NCBI GenBank assembly: GCA_015680685.1
Contig: MNCI01018056.1
Span: forward strand, 193,331-217,117
DNA: 23,787 nt
DNA from: Gnetum montanum
Taxonomy: Eukaryota; Streptophyta; Gnetopsida; Gnetales; Gnetaceae
Direction of reading: 5' to 3'
The position numbers were made by a program, and so were the translations under genes. Below, one piece after another: positions 8,678-17,897 of this stretch. Within the stretch, counting starts at the first letter, position 1; each line of letters opens with the position of its first letter. The notes beneath the pieces were generated by a model, which made no database searches, had not been told where the DNA came from, and worked only from the letters and a program-made list of their open reading frames with translations.

Positions 8678-9527
8678 AGGTATCCAACATCGAGGTTTGG
8701 ATGCGATGTCAGGTATTTGACATTAGATCCAAGATGTCATGTCGGGTATCTAATGTTGCGGGGTATGGGTTGACCTATAAATATAGTGCTTGGGCTCAGG
8801 ATTTTAAGTCAGTTTTGTAGTAGTTTTTCATAGTTTTGTTAATAGAGTAGTTGGATTCTTATAGTTTTATTCCATAATCTTAGAAAATAGTTAATTAGTG
8901 CTTATAGAGTGGATTTGAGTCAGTTGTATGAAGTCTTATTTGATTGGCAATGTACTTGGACATATTCCATGAGTAGCAATAAGATCAAGATTGATTCTTA
9001 TTCATTGTAGCACTTTGACTTTGACTAGATTTACTTTCCATGCAATTTACTTTTCATGTACTTAGTTAATATTTGCATTTTCACGCATGTTAATTAATTA
9101 AGCACATAAGTACAATCGCTTCGAGCATGCATATGAATCTTGGTAATCCTAGCAATGCTTAACGTTTGGTAATTTAGCAGCGTTATATGTGTTCAGGATG
9201 TGCATGGGAAGTGGGATCGGATACTTATGTTAGGGTGGTTGATTATTAATTAGAAATTAGATTAGTTGAATTAATTATAAATTGAGTTTTGGCCTATTGT
9301 TAATTGTAGAACAATAAAATATAAAATAATAAAAATCATATGTCTCACTCTAGACTAAACCATACATGACAAAGTTACCACTAGTCCAAGTGGGAAGACA
9401 ATGAACTGTGATTAAGGCATAGTAATATAGATGCCACAACTAGTCCCATCCATGGAATTTGACTAGATCATGCATGAATGCTTGTGATTTGTATGGTTGA
9501 GCATAAGGGTACCTTACCGCTCATCAA
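8678..9527 (+). repeat. Element B: 3' LTR (start lost at gap)
   Basis: It ends CCGCTCATCA at 9527 and contains TATAAATA at 8776-8783 and GCAATAAGATCAAG near 8973. Its last 386 bp match B's 5' LTR fragment at about 88%. Upstream of the TATA box are degraded GATATC-like units (GATGTC, GACATTAG, GGTATC). The TGATGA start and polypurine tract are missing, presumably inside the N at 8677. At 9528 the sequence jumps into the 3' internal region of a further copy (element C); ACATT at 9528-9532 is the predicted target duplication. Confidence 0.75.
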
Positions 9528-10013
9528 CATTTGACACAAGAACTTATTGTGGACATGGTAAAGCATCTTACATCCCGATCTCTGCAATTCCTTGTCATCC
9601 CATTCATTCACCTCATTATTGCACATAATTATGAGCCTTTTAGTTTTGTATAGTATAGTGAAACATCCCAACCACAATAGTTGTGTATTATTTGGAACAA
9701 ATACATGATCTACATTTAACTTCTAAGGTACCCACAGACATCTCTAGAAGTGGTTATGCAAGGGCATTATGGTAGGAGCTTGCTTTGGGGAGGACCCACT
9801 TGCATAACTTTTGTTGTCATTGCTTTGAACTAACCTTCACATCTTCTAGAACATCAATGATGGTTTCTTTGAATTTATGCATAATTTTGAGACTAATTTG
9901 CATATGTTTCATTAATTTTTCCTACTTTTCTATTTCCATATCCATTAATATTTCTTGGCCATCTTTTGAATTAGACCTTTGGCTTTAATTGTGTGCTTCT
10001 AGAGTTATGCTTA

Positions 10014-10030
10014 TTAGTTATGGGGGTTAG
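10014..10030 (+). other. Element C: internal polypurine-tract-like motif
   Basis: TTAGTTATGGGGGTTAG resembles C's own terminal tract (TTAGTTATGGGGGTA at 10735-10749) very closely, showing two near-identical copies about 720 bp apart in one element. Confidence 0.5.
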
Positions 10031-10734
10031 GAATCTTCACTCTAAAATTTTTGAAATTTTTTCAACATCATATTTTTGAACATTATGATAAATAATGGTA
10101 ATTGACCAAAATAATATGAATAGCTTGATAATTTTAGTTACCTCACAGCCTTGGGCATAGTATGTTGTCATCACCTTGTGCTTAAACGCAAACTAAGGGA
10201 TCCGAAAAGGGTTGATTAATGAAGAAAATTCACCAAAACTAATGTTGATCATTTGGTGACTACAACTAATACTAAAAGGGATGCCTAAGGAAGAAGGTCT
10301 TTTTCCAGGCATGAAAATGAAGCCAGGAGAGGAACAACGGAGTATATGCTCATGGACAAATAGTAACATATACAAAATAACGACTTAAACATCACATGAT
10401 TACTCAATCCATGGGACGGTAAGAAGAAATTTCAATCCATCCTTCAAGAACATTATGCGTAACTAGAGAAGCATCAACATAAAAATCAAGGTTGGAAGTC
10501 TGCCACCACTAGCAGTAACAAAAAGAATCATGTTCAACAGCTTTTTGAAGACCTTTGCAAATTTTGTAATCTTCAACGTTTGTCTAGTATTTTTGTCACT
10601 TTATCATTTTATTTGCATCCACTTGAATAAAATGTTTTAATATAGCACTTAGAGTTAGTTAATAATCCCATACCTTCCCAATATTTTGTAAAAAACTTGT
10701 TCCTTCTTTTGTTCACTCAAGGATGAGTTTTCAT

Positions 10735-10749
10735 TTAGTTATGGGGGTA
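10735..10749 (+). other. Element C: 3' polypurine tract
   Basis: TTAGTTATGGGGGTA directly before TGATGAATTG, the LTR start. It is the C copy of the site at A 3193-3206. Confidence 0.75.
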
Positions 10750-11631
10750 TGATGAATTGTATTTTGCTTAGGCCTTGATATCAGATCCTTGATATTGGAG
10801 CCCTGATATTAGATCACATGCTATGTTATCAAATATCTGATATCGCAGGATGTGTGCCTACCTATAAATATAATACTTATATGCACGATCCATAGTAGTT
10901 TTTAATTCTTTTGTCAATAGAGTAGCCGAACTCTTGCAGTTTTATTTTGTAGTCTTAGAAAATAGTAAGTGAGTGCGCATAGTATGGATCTGAGTTAGTT
11001 GTACAATGTCTTATTTGAGTGGCAATGTACCTGGACACATTCCATTAATGACAATAAGATCAAGATTGATTCTTATTCATTATAGCACTTTGACTTAGAT
11101 TAAATTTACTTTTAATGTAATTTATATTCAATGTACTTAGTTAATATTTATATTTCATATAGGCAGAATGAGTTTCAAGCATAAACATGTATTCACTTTG
11201 TAATTCTAGCAACGTTATTCACTTGGTACTCCCAGTAGCGTTATTGCTTGGTTCACCCAGTAGCATAGTGCTTGGTAATCCCAATAGTGGATGCATGGGT
11301 TTAGGATGTGTACAACAAGCTAGGAACAAATACTCATCACCTGTAGGCTAGTTTAGACTTTATCTTCCCATTGTTAATTAGATTAAATAATTAATTTCTC
11401 TTTTATTGTTAAGAGTAAAATAAGGCCAAAACAACATCAACAATCATATGCCTCCCTTTGGACTAAACCATACGTGACAAAGCTACCACTAGTCCAAGAG
11501 GGAAGATAACGAACTGCAATCAAGACATAACGATCTAGATGCTACAATTAGTCCCATCCATGGAATTCAACTGGATTGTACGTGAAAAATTTATTTGTAT
11601 GATTGATGTATGGTATACTTGTCGCTCATCA
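10750..11631 (+). repeat. Element C: 3' LTR, complete (882 bp)
   Basis: It runs from TGATGAATTG to GCTCATCA. U3 (about 10775-10850) has decayed GATATC units, then TATAAATA at 10863-10870 and a probable polyadenylation region near ACAATAAGATCAAG (about 11050). R/U5 has a short tandem repeat at 11194-11290. It is clearly more diverged from the B LTRs than they are from each other. At 11632 the sequence continues inside another LTR of the same type, so C seems to have inserted in element D's 5' LTR; ATGAA at 11632-11636 is the predicted target duplication. Confidence 0.75.
11194..11290 (+). repeat. Short tandem repeat in C LTR
   Basis: Four imperfect units of about 22-27 bp built on CTTGGTAATCCCAGTAGCGT. 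The B LTRs carry two units (for example 9143-9190), and E carries two on the minus strand (near 17325-17265). Copy number is expanded in C. Confidence 0.5.
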
Positions 11632-11939
11632 ATGAATTTTTTGATTTAAATATTAAATATTTATTCATTTAATCATTTAGTAAGCAAACAAAAAAACAAA
11701 AATCATAAAAATAAATATCTTATGCCTCATCCACACTTAATCATCTACATTGATTAACACAAGTGTGGATTGGAAAGACAATGACTTACAACTATATAAT
11801 TCACCATCTAGGAATATTGGTCACTTGGGTAAATAAGTTCATAGAATTTGATTGGATCACATGTATGCATTAGTGATTCATACGATTAGATGTAGGGAAT
11901 ANGTCTTTCCCATAGCTACAAGAGATGAGTTGCTCATCA
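11632..11939 (+). repeat. Element D: 5' LTR, 3' part only
   Basis: It matches the last ~300 bp of the C and B LTRs through TTATGCCTCATCCACACTTAA, GGAAAGACAATGA and GAATTTGATTGGATCA, and ends TTGCTCATCA. The first ~600 bp are absent because element C sits in front. The N at 11902 interrupts it 37 bases before the end, so the exact terminus depends on how the duplicated segment next to it is resolved. Confidence 0.65.
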
Positions 11940-12058
11940 TTGTCACTGTTGCTTTGGACTTAGTTTAGCTAAGTCATAATAGATAGTGAATCCATATGAA
12001 TTATCCTTAAAATAAAATAATAATAATAATATTATATGAAGGCATGCTTTATCCAAGC
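11903..12058 (+). repeat. Near-exact duplicate, copy 1, bounded by Ns
   Basis: This 156-bp segment lies exactly between N at 11902 and N at 12059 and equals 12293-12448 at 154 of 156 bases; the two adjacent differences are at 11974-11975. It contains the D LTR end, primer-binding site and leader. Probable assembly artefact. Confidence 0.8.
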
Positions 12059-12059
12059 N

Positions 12060-12292
12060 AAAACTCAGGAAACGCCTTATAAATAAATGAGTATTAAAGG
12101 AGGAAACCCAAGTTGGGGCACAACCAAATGTCCACACATACTAGCTTGTTACAAAATAGAATGACTTAGAATTAGATGAGGCAAAGAGCTCTCAATTAAG
12201 GATAGAGAGAATTCCAATGGTGACTCCACATAACGAAAAGGAAAAGCTTCCTTGCAAAGATTATTGATGATAAGTGTAACTGGACCACACAG
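12060..12292 (+). other. Unassigned 233-bp segment between the duplicate copies
   Basis: It has no clear match elsewhere in the window and no coding frame. It contains CTTATAAATAAATGAG, similar to the TATA region of these LTRs, and GGAGGAAACCCAAG. It could be part of D's LTR end, a small insertion, or a misjoined contig. Confidence 0.4.
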
Positions 12293-12448
12293 GTCTTTCC
12301 CATAGCTACAAGAGATGAGTTGCTCATCATTGTCACTGTTGCTTTGGACTTAGTTTAGCTAAGTTGTAATAGATAGTGAATCCATATGAATTATCCTTAA
12401 AATAAAATAATAATAATAATATTATATGAAGGCATGCTTTATCCAAGC
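12293..12448 (+). repeat. Near-exact duplicate, copy 2 (continuous with D gag)
   Basis: Copy 2 of 11903-12058. It contains an LTR end (GCTCATCA at 12322-12329) and flows without a gap into element D gag at 12456, so this is probably the true location. Confidence 0.8.
12330..12347 (+). other. Element D: primer-binding site, degenerate
   Basis: TTGTCACTGTTGCTTTGG follows the LTR end and matches B's TTGGCGCTGTTGCCAGGG at 13 of 18 positions, several of the changes being transitions. The same sequence at 11940-11957 belongs to the suspected assembly duplicate. Confidence 0.6.
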
Positions 12449-12455
12449 CACTAAA

Positions 12456-14930
12456 ATGGCTTATTATTACAGGAATGATTCATCGCAACATGTCGATAAC
12501 TCTAATTAGTAACATGATAGGACTAAAAGATCTACCGATTAGAAACCTCAATAGTTGAAAGTGGTCTATGCACATCCAGATCCCTACTATCCAAACTTCA
12601 CTTTGTTTCTTCATTAATATGAATAGTTACGCTAGAGGAATATAGAATGTAACAGTCTATTACCTCTTGATTAGTTTATTCCCACCATGCTCATGGCCAA
12701 TCTCATGAAGCTAGGAATTAAACCATCAAGGCTAGAGTATGAGGTAAAAGACCACACCTCCAAGGATTATCAACCAACAGATTCTTAGCTAAGAAAAAAT
12801 TGATGCATGGAGGAATGCTATGAAGCCTTCAAGTTCAAGAAGGTCTTGACACTATTATTTTTATTATTACAAAATGAGTGCCTTGAATTTTTCTAAGGGT
12901 AAGCTCAACATACAGATTCTCCTCCTTTTGGTGAGAAAGACACACTTTACCAATCTTTGCAATCAACCTTGGAGAATAACTAGGATGAGGGGAGGATAGA
13001 GTCCAAAACTCAAAGAACATCAAGGCAAAGATCTCCTAGTCATTTATCAATAGGTAAAGAAAAAGATAAAGAAAATGAGAAAGAACAAAAAAAGGACCAT
13101 AGGAGAAGGACTAGTAGGCACCACTCTCCTAGTCCTCCACCTTCACCATCCTCCTTGTTGTCAAACTTTGATAGAAGGAACTATGACTGAGACTAAAGGA
13201 GGAATGATCAGGGCTAAGATGAAGATGAATGGAAATCCCATGGTAGTAATGAGAAATTTCAACTACAAGAGGAAGTGGAGCATCATCAAGAATAAAGGCA
13301 TAATAGGTCATATCATAATAGACATGGCCATGATAGGGGCCATCATGAATGCAATGACTATGATGAACCATTGTTGGTTATGTGGAACATGCTCAATATT
13401 TTAGAATTAGTTCAAATTTCTACTAGACAATAAAGGGATAGCAAAATAAATGACTTGACATAAACAATATAATTAAATTTAAAGGAGGATATATTACTAA
13501 TCCATAACTTGTAAGTCCTCCATGATGCTTATGCCTTGCAAAAAACTAAGAACAAGTAGCAAAAGCTCAAACTATTCTCAAAGACACTCATTAAAGAAGC
13601 TAAAAGTTGGTACCAGTCCTTGGAGTCGAAATCCATTCAAGGATGGAGTACAATGCTGGAGTTGTTCAATGATAAGTACTAAATGTACTTGAGAATGTTC
13701 AACCTAAGGAAACAAATCCAAGAATGAAAATGGACCAATCTTGAATCCTTGGATGTAGCCTTGGGTAGGTATTACTCTCTCATACATTGATGCCTAGGCC
13801 ATAGTTTTTCTCAAAGAAATTAACTTCAACACATAGTAGATGGGCTCCAAAACAAAACCATAGAAACTCTTAAAGTTTATGCCAAGGAATATTTTTGGAA
13901 ATGAGAGCCCATTGGATTCAAAGGCTAATTGATTACATGGTAAAGGAAAAAGGAGAGCTGAAAAAGTGAGAAAGTCCAAAGGAAATACAACAAGAACCCT
14001 TCCATTCGCAAAAGGGAGATACATTTCTATGATTTGGAGGAGGAAGCACTACTAAATGAAGTGGTGTAAAGGAAAACCTTGTCGATCTAGAAATTTGTTA
14101 TAGAAATATCAATTGAGGTGGACAAAATGTGGGACTCCTTAGATGAGAAATTCCAAATTGTAGAGAAGAAAATGGAGTAGGGAAATATAGATAGAAATAG
14201 AAGGAGGAAAGATACATGCAAGGATTATTATTAGCAAAAAGATAAGGTTATAGTGGTTGATGAGGTTGTAGATTTAGAAATAGATGATGATAGATGTAAC
14301 ATTTGTCAATATGAAGATTCCAAGGGATGTTGTTATGTAGTGTCACATTAGCAAGAATTTGGGGTGTATGCATTAAATCCAAAATTGGAAAAAAGATAAC
14401 CACCTAGGATATTACCTTATCCACAAGACAATTATAAGTAGAAGTTCCACTTACCAGAGTATTATCCAAGTGGAACACCACCTCAACCTTATGAGTAGTA
14501 TAAAAAAATGACAAAATTCATAATCATGGGGGATGCCACCACCATGATAGCAATATCCTTACTAGTAGTTGGACCCTTATGGATATTATGTTCAGTAACC
14601 TCTATCTCCTCATGACTTTACAAGCCACACTCCTTCTCTCATCACTACTATCCCCCAGATTATCATAGAACATCCACTCTTGAAACTAAGTCTTCTTCTA
14701 CTTATCCTCCTCTATATTCACTAACTCACCTTGCATCCTCTAATATCACTTCCTTGTCATCTACATCACCAATGCAAGGGGAAATTATACTATATCCCTA
14801 ACAAAGAAATGCAAAAAGGGTATTAAACTCATAGCTGGATGACCATCCAAGAGGTCTTGAGCATAAGTCTCACAAATAGGCTTTCTTCAGACCAAATAGT
14901 TCACAAAAATCCTTGCAACCATATGTGGTT
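12456..14930 (+). pseudogene. Element D: gag, heavily decayed
   Basis: Homologous to B gag but with dozens of stops and frame changes. The ATG at 12456 opens MAYYYRNDSSQ. Soon after, VYAHPDPYYPN matches SYAHLDPYYTQ of B. A Ser/Pro/Arg-rich part (SPSPPPSPSS, about 13120-13160) followed by a basic Asp/Arg/His-rich stretch corresponds to B's N-terminal domain. The conserved core lies at about 13480-13900, with a match to B's ESWYRSLE at about 13600. The knuckle at 14295-14333 reads CNICQYEDSKGCC: its histidine has become Asp and the last positions differ, so it should no longer coordinate zinc normally. A Pro/Ser/Tyr-rich tail runs to about 14930. The small frames seen across this stretch are shadows of it. 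Confidence 0.7.
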
Positions 14931-15089
14931 ACTAAGCCTACATAAAATGCTTTTGAAATTATCATTGAAATTCCTTCAAACCAAAAATCCCCAAATGTTC
15001 ATACTATTATATTGACTCATGCAATAACAGATTGGATCAAGGTAGGACACCTTTCCAAGGGACGATATGATCCTAGGAGTTTCCTAATT

Positions 15090-15440
15090 TATTTACAGAT
15101 TATAAGAAATGATCCAAGCAAGGCTTTGCTGACTTAGGTTTTAGGATGAACTTAATTTCCCAAGAGATGTATAAGATTTAAAACCTACCTTCACTTAAGA
15201 AATGAAATATCATGTTGGATCTTATAGATCAATCCATCATTGTTCCTTTAGGATTAGTGGAGGATATTATGACCAACATTTATGGTTGGTCATATTTAGC
15301 ACATTTCTTGGTAATCCACATGGATAACTATAAGGGATAACTATTATCATGGGAAGGGCTTGGCTCAACAAAATTGATGCCAAGATGGAGATCAGAGACC
15401 TTTCCTTGGAAATATTTTAGGAAAATGAGTTTGGAAAGAT
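15090..15440 (+). pseudogene. Element D: aspartic protease domain
   Basis: Retroviral-type aspartic protease that would cleave Gag-Pol. The active-site region reads ADLGFRMNLIS with Asp at 15131-15133, corresponding to the DLGAS-type site of Athila/Tat proteases, with the Ala/Ser part changed. Downstream, LDLIDQSIIVPLGLVEDI and then IIMGRAWLNKIDAKMEI (about 15343-15393) match the flap and C-terminal LILGRPFL-like element of the family. The pieces are spread over more than one frame, with stops. The domain lies where expected, between gag and RT. Confidence 0.7.
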
Positions 15441-15745
15441 AAAGAAGAAGCAAGTTCCATGCATTGCATACAATGACACAGGGTGCCATTGCATGTAAAA
15501 GATATGGGCCATGAAAAGAACATCCATCATAACATGCAAGATGTATACTTAGATATCAAGTATTCAAAGGTGTTTGTATGCAATAACCACAAAATAGGAT
15601 GATACTTAGTGGTTGACAACAGATGATAACTATAATTCAATAATATCCATGGAACTAGTGGAGATCCTCACAAGTGCTTATATTAACAACATAGATGAAA
15701 TGGATTAGACTCATGACTAGCTCTCTCACAAAAATGCAGAAATGA
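15441..15745 (+). pseudogene. Element D: protease-RT spacer
   Basis: About 300 bp joining protease to RT, with many stops. It starts with a Lys-rich turn and YNDTGCHCM, then a poorly conserved part. B retains a matching remnant at 6595-6780, which helps to locate B's pol deletion. No known domain is seen. Confidence 0.5.
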
Positions 15746-16912
15746 ATTGGTGGGCGTTGGAAATCCCTGATCATTTTAAGAAGGAGGCCCTTGAACTTAA
15801 GACTTTATAATCAATATTAGAATATTTTTTTCTTGGAAATGGCCAGCCAGTTATTATTAATGCCAATCTTACCAAAGAAAAGAAAAAGAAGCTTCTAAAA
15901 GTTATAAAAAAATTACCAATTACCTTTGCCTTGTCATATCATGATTTAATTAGAATAGATCCATGCATATTCCAACATCAAATCTATATAGACTCCTCTA
16001 TGAAGCCAAGGAGATAGCCGCAAATATGATTGAATCCAAAGCTTAAGAAAGTGATTAAAGATGAAGTAAAACAACTTCTTAAGGAAGGATTTATCTACCC
16101 TATAGCATATAGTTAGTGGATGAGTTCACTTGTGATTGTGCCAAAGAAAGGAGGAAAATGAAAAGTTTGTATTGACTTCAAGTTATTGAATATGACAACA
16201 TTCAAAGATCATTTTTCATTGTTATTTGTGAATTAGGCATTTAATATAATTGTAGAACATAATCACTACAGTTTTTTTGATGGTTATAATGGTTATAACC
16301 AAATTCAAATAGCACTAGAAGACTAGGCTAAGATAACTTTCACAAGTTCCTAGGGAAGTTTTGCATATAAAAAAAAGCCTTTGGCCTTTATGCTCCTAAA
16401 ACTTTCTAATTCCTTGTACTAAGCATCTTTCAATAGCAAATTAGTAGTGGTGTGAAAATATTCATGGATGACTTCTCCACCTATGGTATTGACTTTGAAC
16501 AAGTATTGGATTTTCTAGAGTAGGTGTTGAAACACTGTGTTGAGACGAACTTGCGACTCAATTGGGAGAAGAGCCACTTGATGGTCCAAGAGAGCATTAT
16601 CTTGGGCCACCAGATTTTAGGAAAAGGGATTAAGATGGACTTGGAAAAAATAAGGATTATCCAAGAAGTAACTAGGCAACCTCAAAGTATAAAAGGTGTA
16701 AAGTTACTCATTGGCCAAACTCGTTACTAGAGGTGCTTCGTAGAAAATTTTTCTGAAATTGCCAAACCACTAGTAGAGCTCACAAAGAAAGATGCAACCT
16801 TTGAATGAATTAAGAAATGTGAATAAGCATTTCATCAATTAAAGAAAAAGCTTGTAGAAACTCCAATTCTATGCACCCCAAATTGGTCTAGGCCATTCCA
16901 TATAATGACAGG
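15746..16912 (+). pseudogene. Element D: reverse transcriptase and start of RNase H, cut by element E
   Basis: RNA-dependent DNA polymerase of an Athila/Tat element. An N-terminal extension (ALELKTL ... YFFLGNGQPVIINANL) precedes the core: LNPKLKKVIKDEVKQLL, IVPKKGGK, VCIDFKLLNMTT, FFDGYNGYNQIQIA with the first catalytic Asp, and KIFMDDFSTYG with the catalytic pair (FMDD at 16461-16472). The next 200 bp, including LNWEKSHLMVQESIILGH, are open from 16524 to 16730. The connection then reads FSEIAKPLVELTKKDATFE, and RNase H starts with TPNWSRPFHIMT. At 16912 the sequence breaks off where E's LTR begins. At least ten stops occur, mostly of the TGG or CAG to TAG/TGA type, plus a one-base frameshift near 16380. 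The catalytic Asp codons remain, but the gene is dead. Confidence 0.85.
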
Positions 16913-17681
16913 TGATGAGCGGCTAGGTATCCCTATGCCTGACGATACGAATCACGGGCATTCACATGCAACCCGGTCGAATTCTGTAGACTGTAAGCAC
17001 TTAATATACACCAGACTCTAACCAGTGAAACCTTGGGTTAGAATGGTCATTGTCTTCCTAATCTGACTTGTGATGTTCCGTTTTCGATGGTTAAGTGAGA
17101 TTAAGGCTAATGATTTTTTATATCTTTTTGCATGTCTTTTGGCGGTTAATTTAAGGTATGGAAGGTAATGAATAAACTATTATCTAATCTATAATTATCC
17201 TAGCCTATACTTTAACTACTCCTAGCATAAGTATCCGATCCCATCTTTCGAGCATGTTCTGAGCATCTCCTAATACTTCTGGGTTACCAGACATTAAGTG
17301 TCACTGGGATTACCAAGTGTTTAATTTACATTTGAGATGGTCGTACTTATGTCCTTTACGAACTATGAATAAGCAATAGCGATTAAGATAATAATAACAG
17401 AGACCTAAGTAATTAGCAAGTACTTAACAAAGCATAAATATATTAAACTACTGAATGCATAAAATAGCTAAGTCCAAATGCTGCAAGGAATGCTTGAATA
17501 GTTCATCTTTATTGCCGTCACGCCAATGGGCTCAGATACATCAATGCTTGAATAAAGAGCTGATCACTTTTCTTACACCTGCTGCGGGCACTTGGAAAAT
17601 ATTCTATCTCCTGTGGGAACAAATTGCAAGAACTTCACTACAACTAATTGAAAGATGCCTAAATGAGGTGAAAGGCCTTCT

Positions 17682-17689
17682 TATTTATA
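17682..17689 (-). promoter_or_regulatory. Element E LTR: TATA box
   Basis: TATAAATA on the minus strand, in the context GGCCTATAAATAAGAAGG, directly downstream of the CpG-rich palindromes. It is the same core as in A, B and C. Confidence 0.65.
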
Positions 17690-17720
17690 GGCCGAAATAG
17701 GCGGCTATGTAAATGGGGCC

Positions 17721-17790
17721 ACGTCGACGTAGGAAGGCTACGTCGACGGGCCCGCATCGATGCGGCCGCGTATAAGTGGCCCAGTCGACA
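17721..17790 (-). promoter_or_regulatory. Element E LTR: CpG-rich palindrome cluster in U3
   Basis: ACGTCGACGT (17721-17730), CGTCGACG (17741-17748), GGGCCC (17748-17753), GCATCGATGC (17754-17763) and GCGGCCGC (17762-17769) are all perfect palindromes, with GTCGAC again near 17784. They sit where A has its GTGATATCAC array. CpG is otherwise depleted in this window, so retention here is striking. A role in transcription is inferred from position only. Confidence 0.6.
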
Positions 17791-17814
17791 CAATAACTTA
17801 ATGACACTTCATCA

Positions 17815-17828
17815 TTCCCCCGCGACTG
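17815..17828 (-). other. Element E: 3' polypurine tract
   Basis: CAGTCGCGGGGGAA (minus strand) immediately upstream of the LTR start, preceded by ACTCAAGGACAAGTTTTTACT, close to the A and C versions. Confidence 0.8.
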
Positions 17829-17897
17829 AGTAAAAACTTGTCCTTGAGTTACTTTACAATTTGGAAGGTATGGATTCTTATTTACAACACACATAAT

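Larger units (their letters stand above)
9528..10749 (+). other. Element C: 3' internal region, aORF eroded
   Basis: It aligns with element B from about 7529 to 8526 with small indels, including the block ending GGGGAGGACCCACTTGC (9727-9808), the internal polypurine motif (10014-10030), a branch-like ACTAATG and a decayed aORF start near 10260, where the ATG is lost. The aORF has no usable frame left. The end carries AAGGATGAGTTTTCATTTAG and the polypurine tract. Only the 3' part of C is in the window; the rest should lie to the left beyond A and B. Confidence 0.65.
16913..17814 (-). repeat. Element E: 3' LTR, complete (902 bp)
   Basis: Read on the minus strand it starts TGATGAAGTG at 17814 and ends CCGCTCATCA at 16913. 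U3 is GC-rich with palindromes (17721-17769), then CCTATAAATAAG (TATA at 17689-17682), a polyadenylation signal GGCAATAAAGATG at 17513-17508, and an R/U5 that matches the other LTRs (CTTGGTAATCCCAG, GATCGGATACTTATG, GAAGACAATGA). It therefore belongs to the same superfamily of LTRs but to a separate subfamily with a different U3. It interrupts element D in RNase H; ACAGG (16908-16912) is the expected target duplication. Confidence 0.85.

Noticed and set aside
12265-12329. Possible miniature LTR with TGATGA and TCATCA ends (65 bp)
   Set aside because: No polypurine tract precedes it, and the TGATGA is a common hexamer in this AT-rich DNA.
13075-13404. Open frame of 109 codons, Met- and Ile-rich
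   Set aside because: Another frame of the same DNA matches the Ser/Arg/His-rich part of B gag; the Met-rich product is a shadow.
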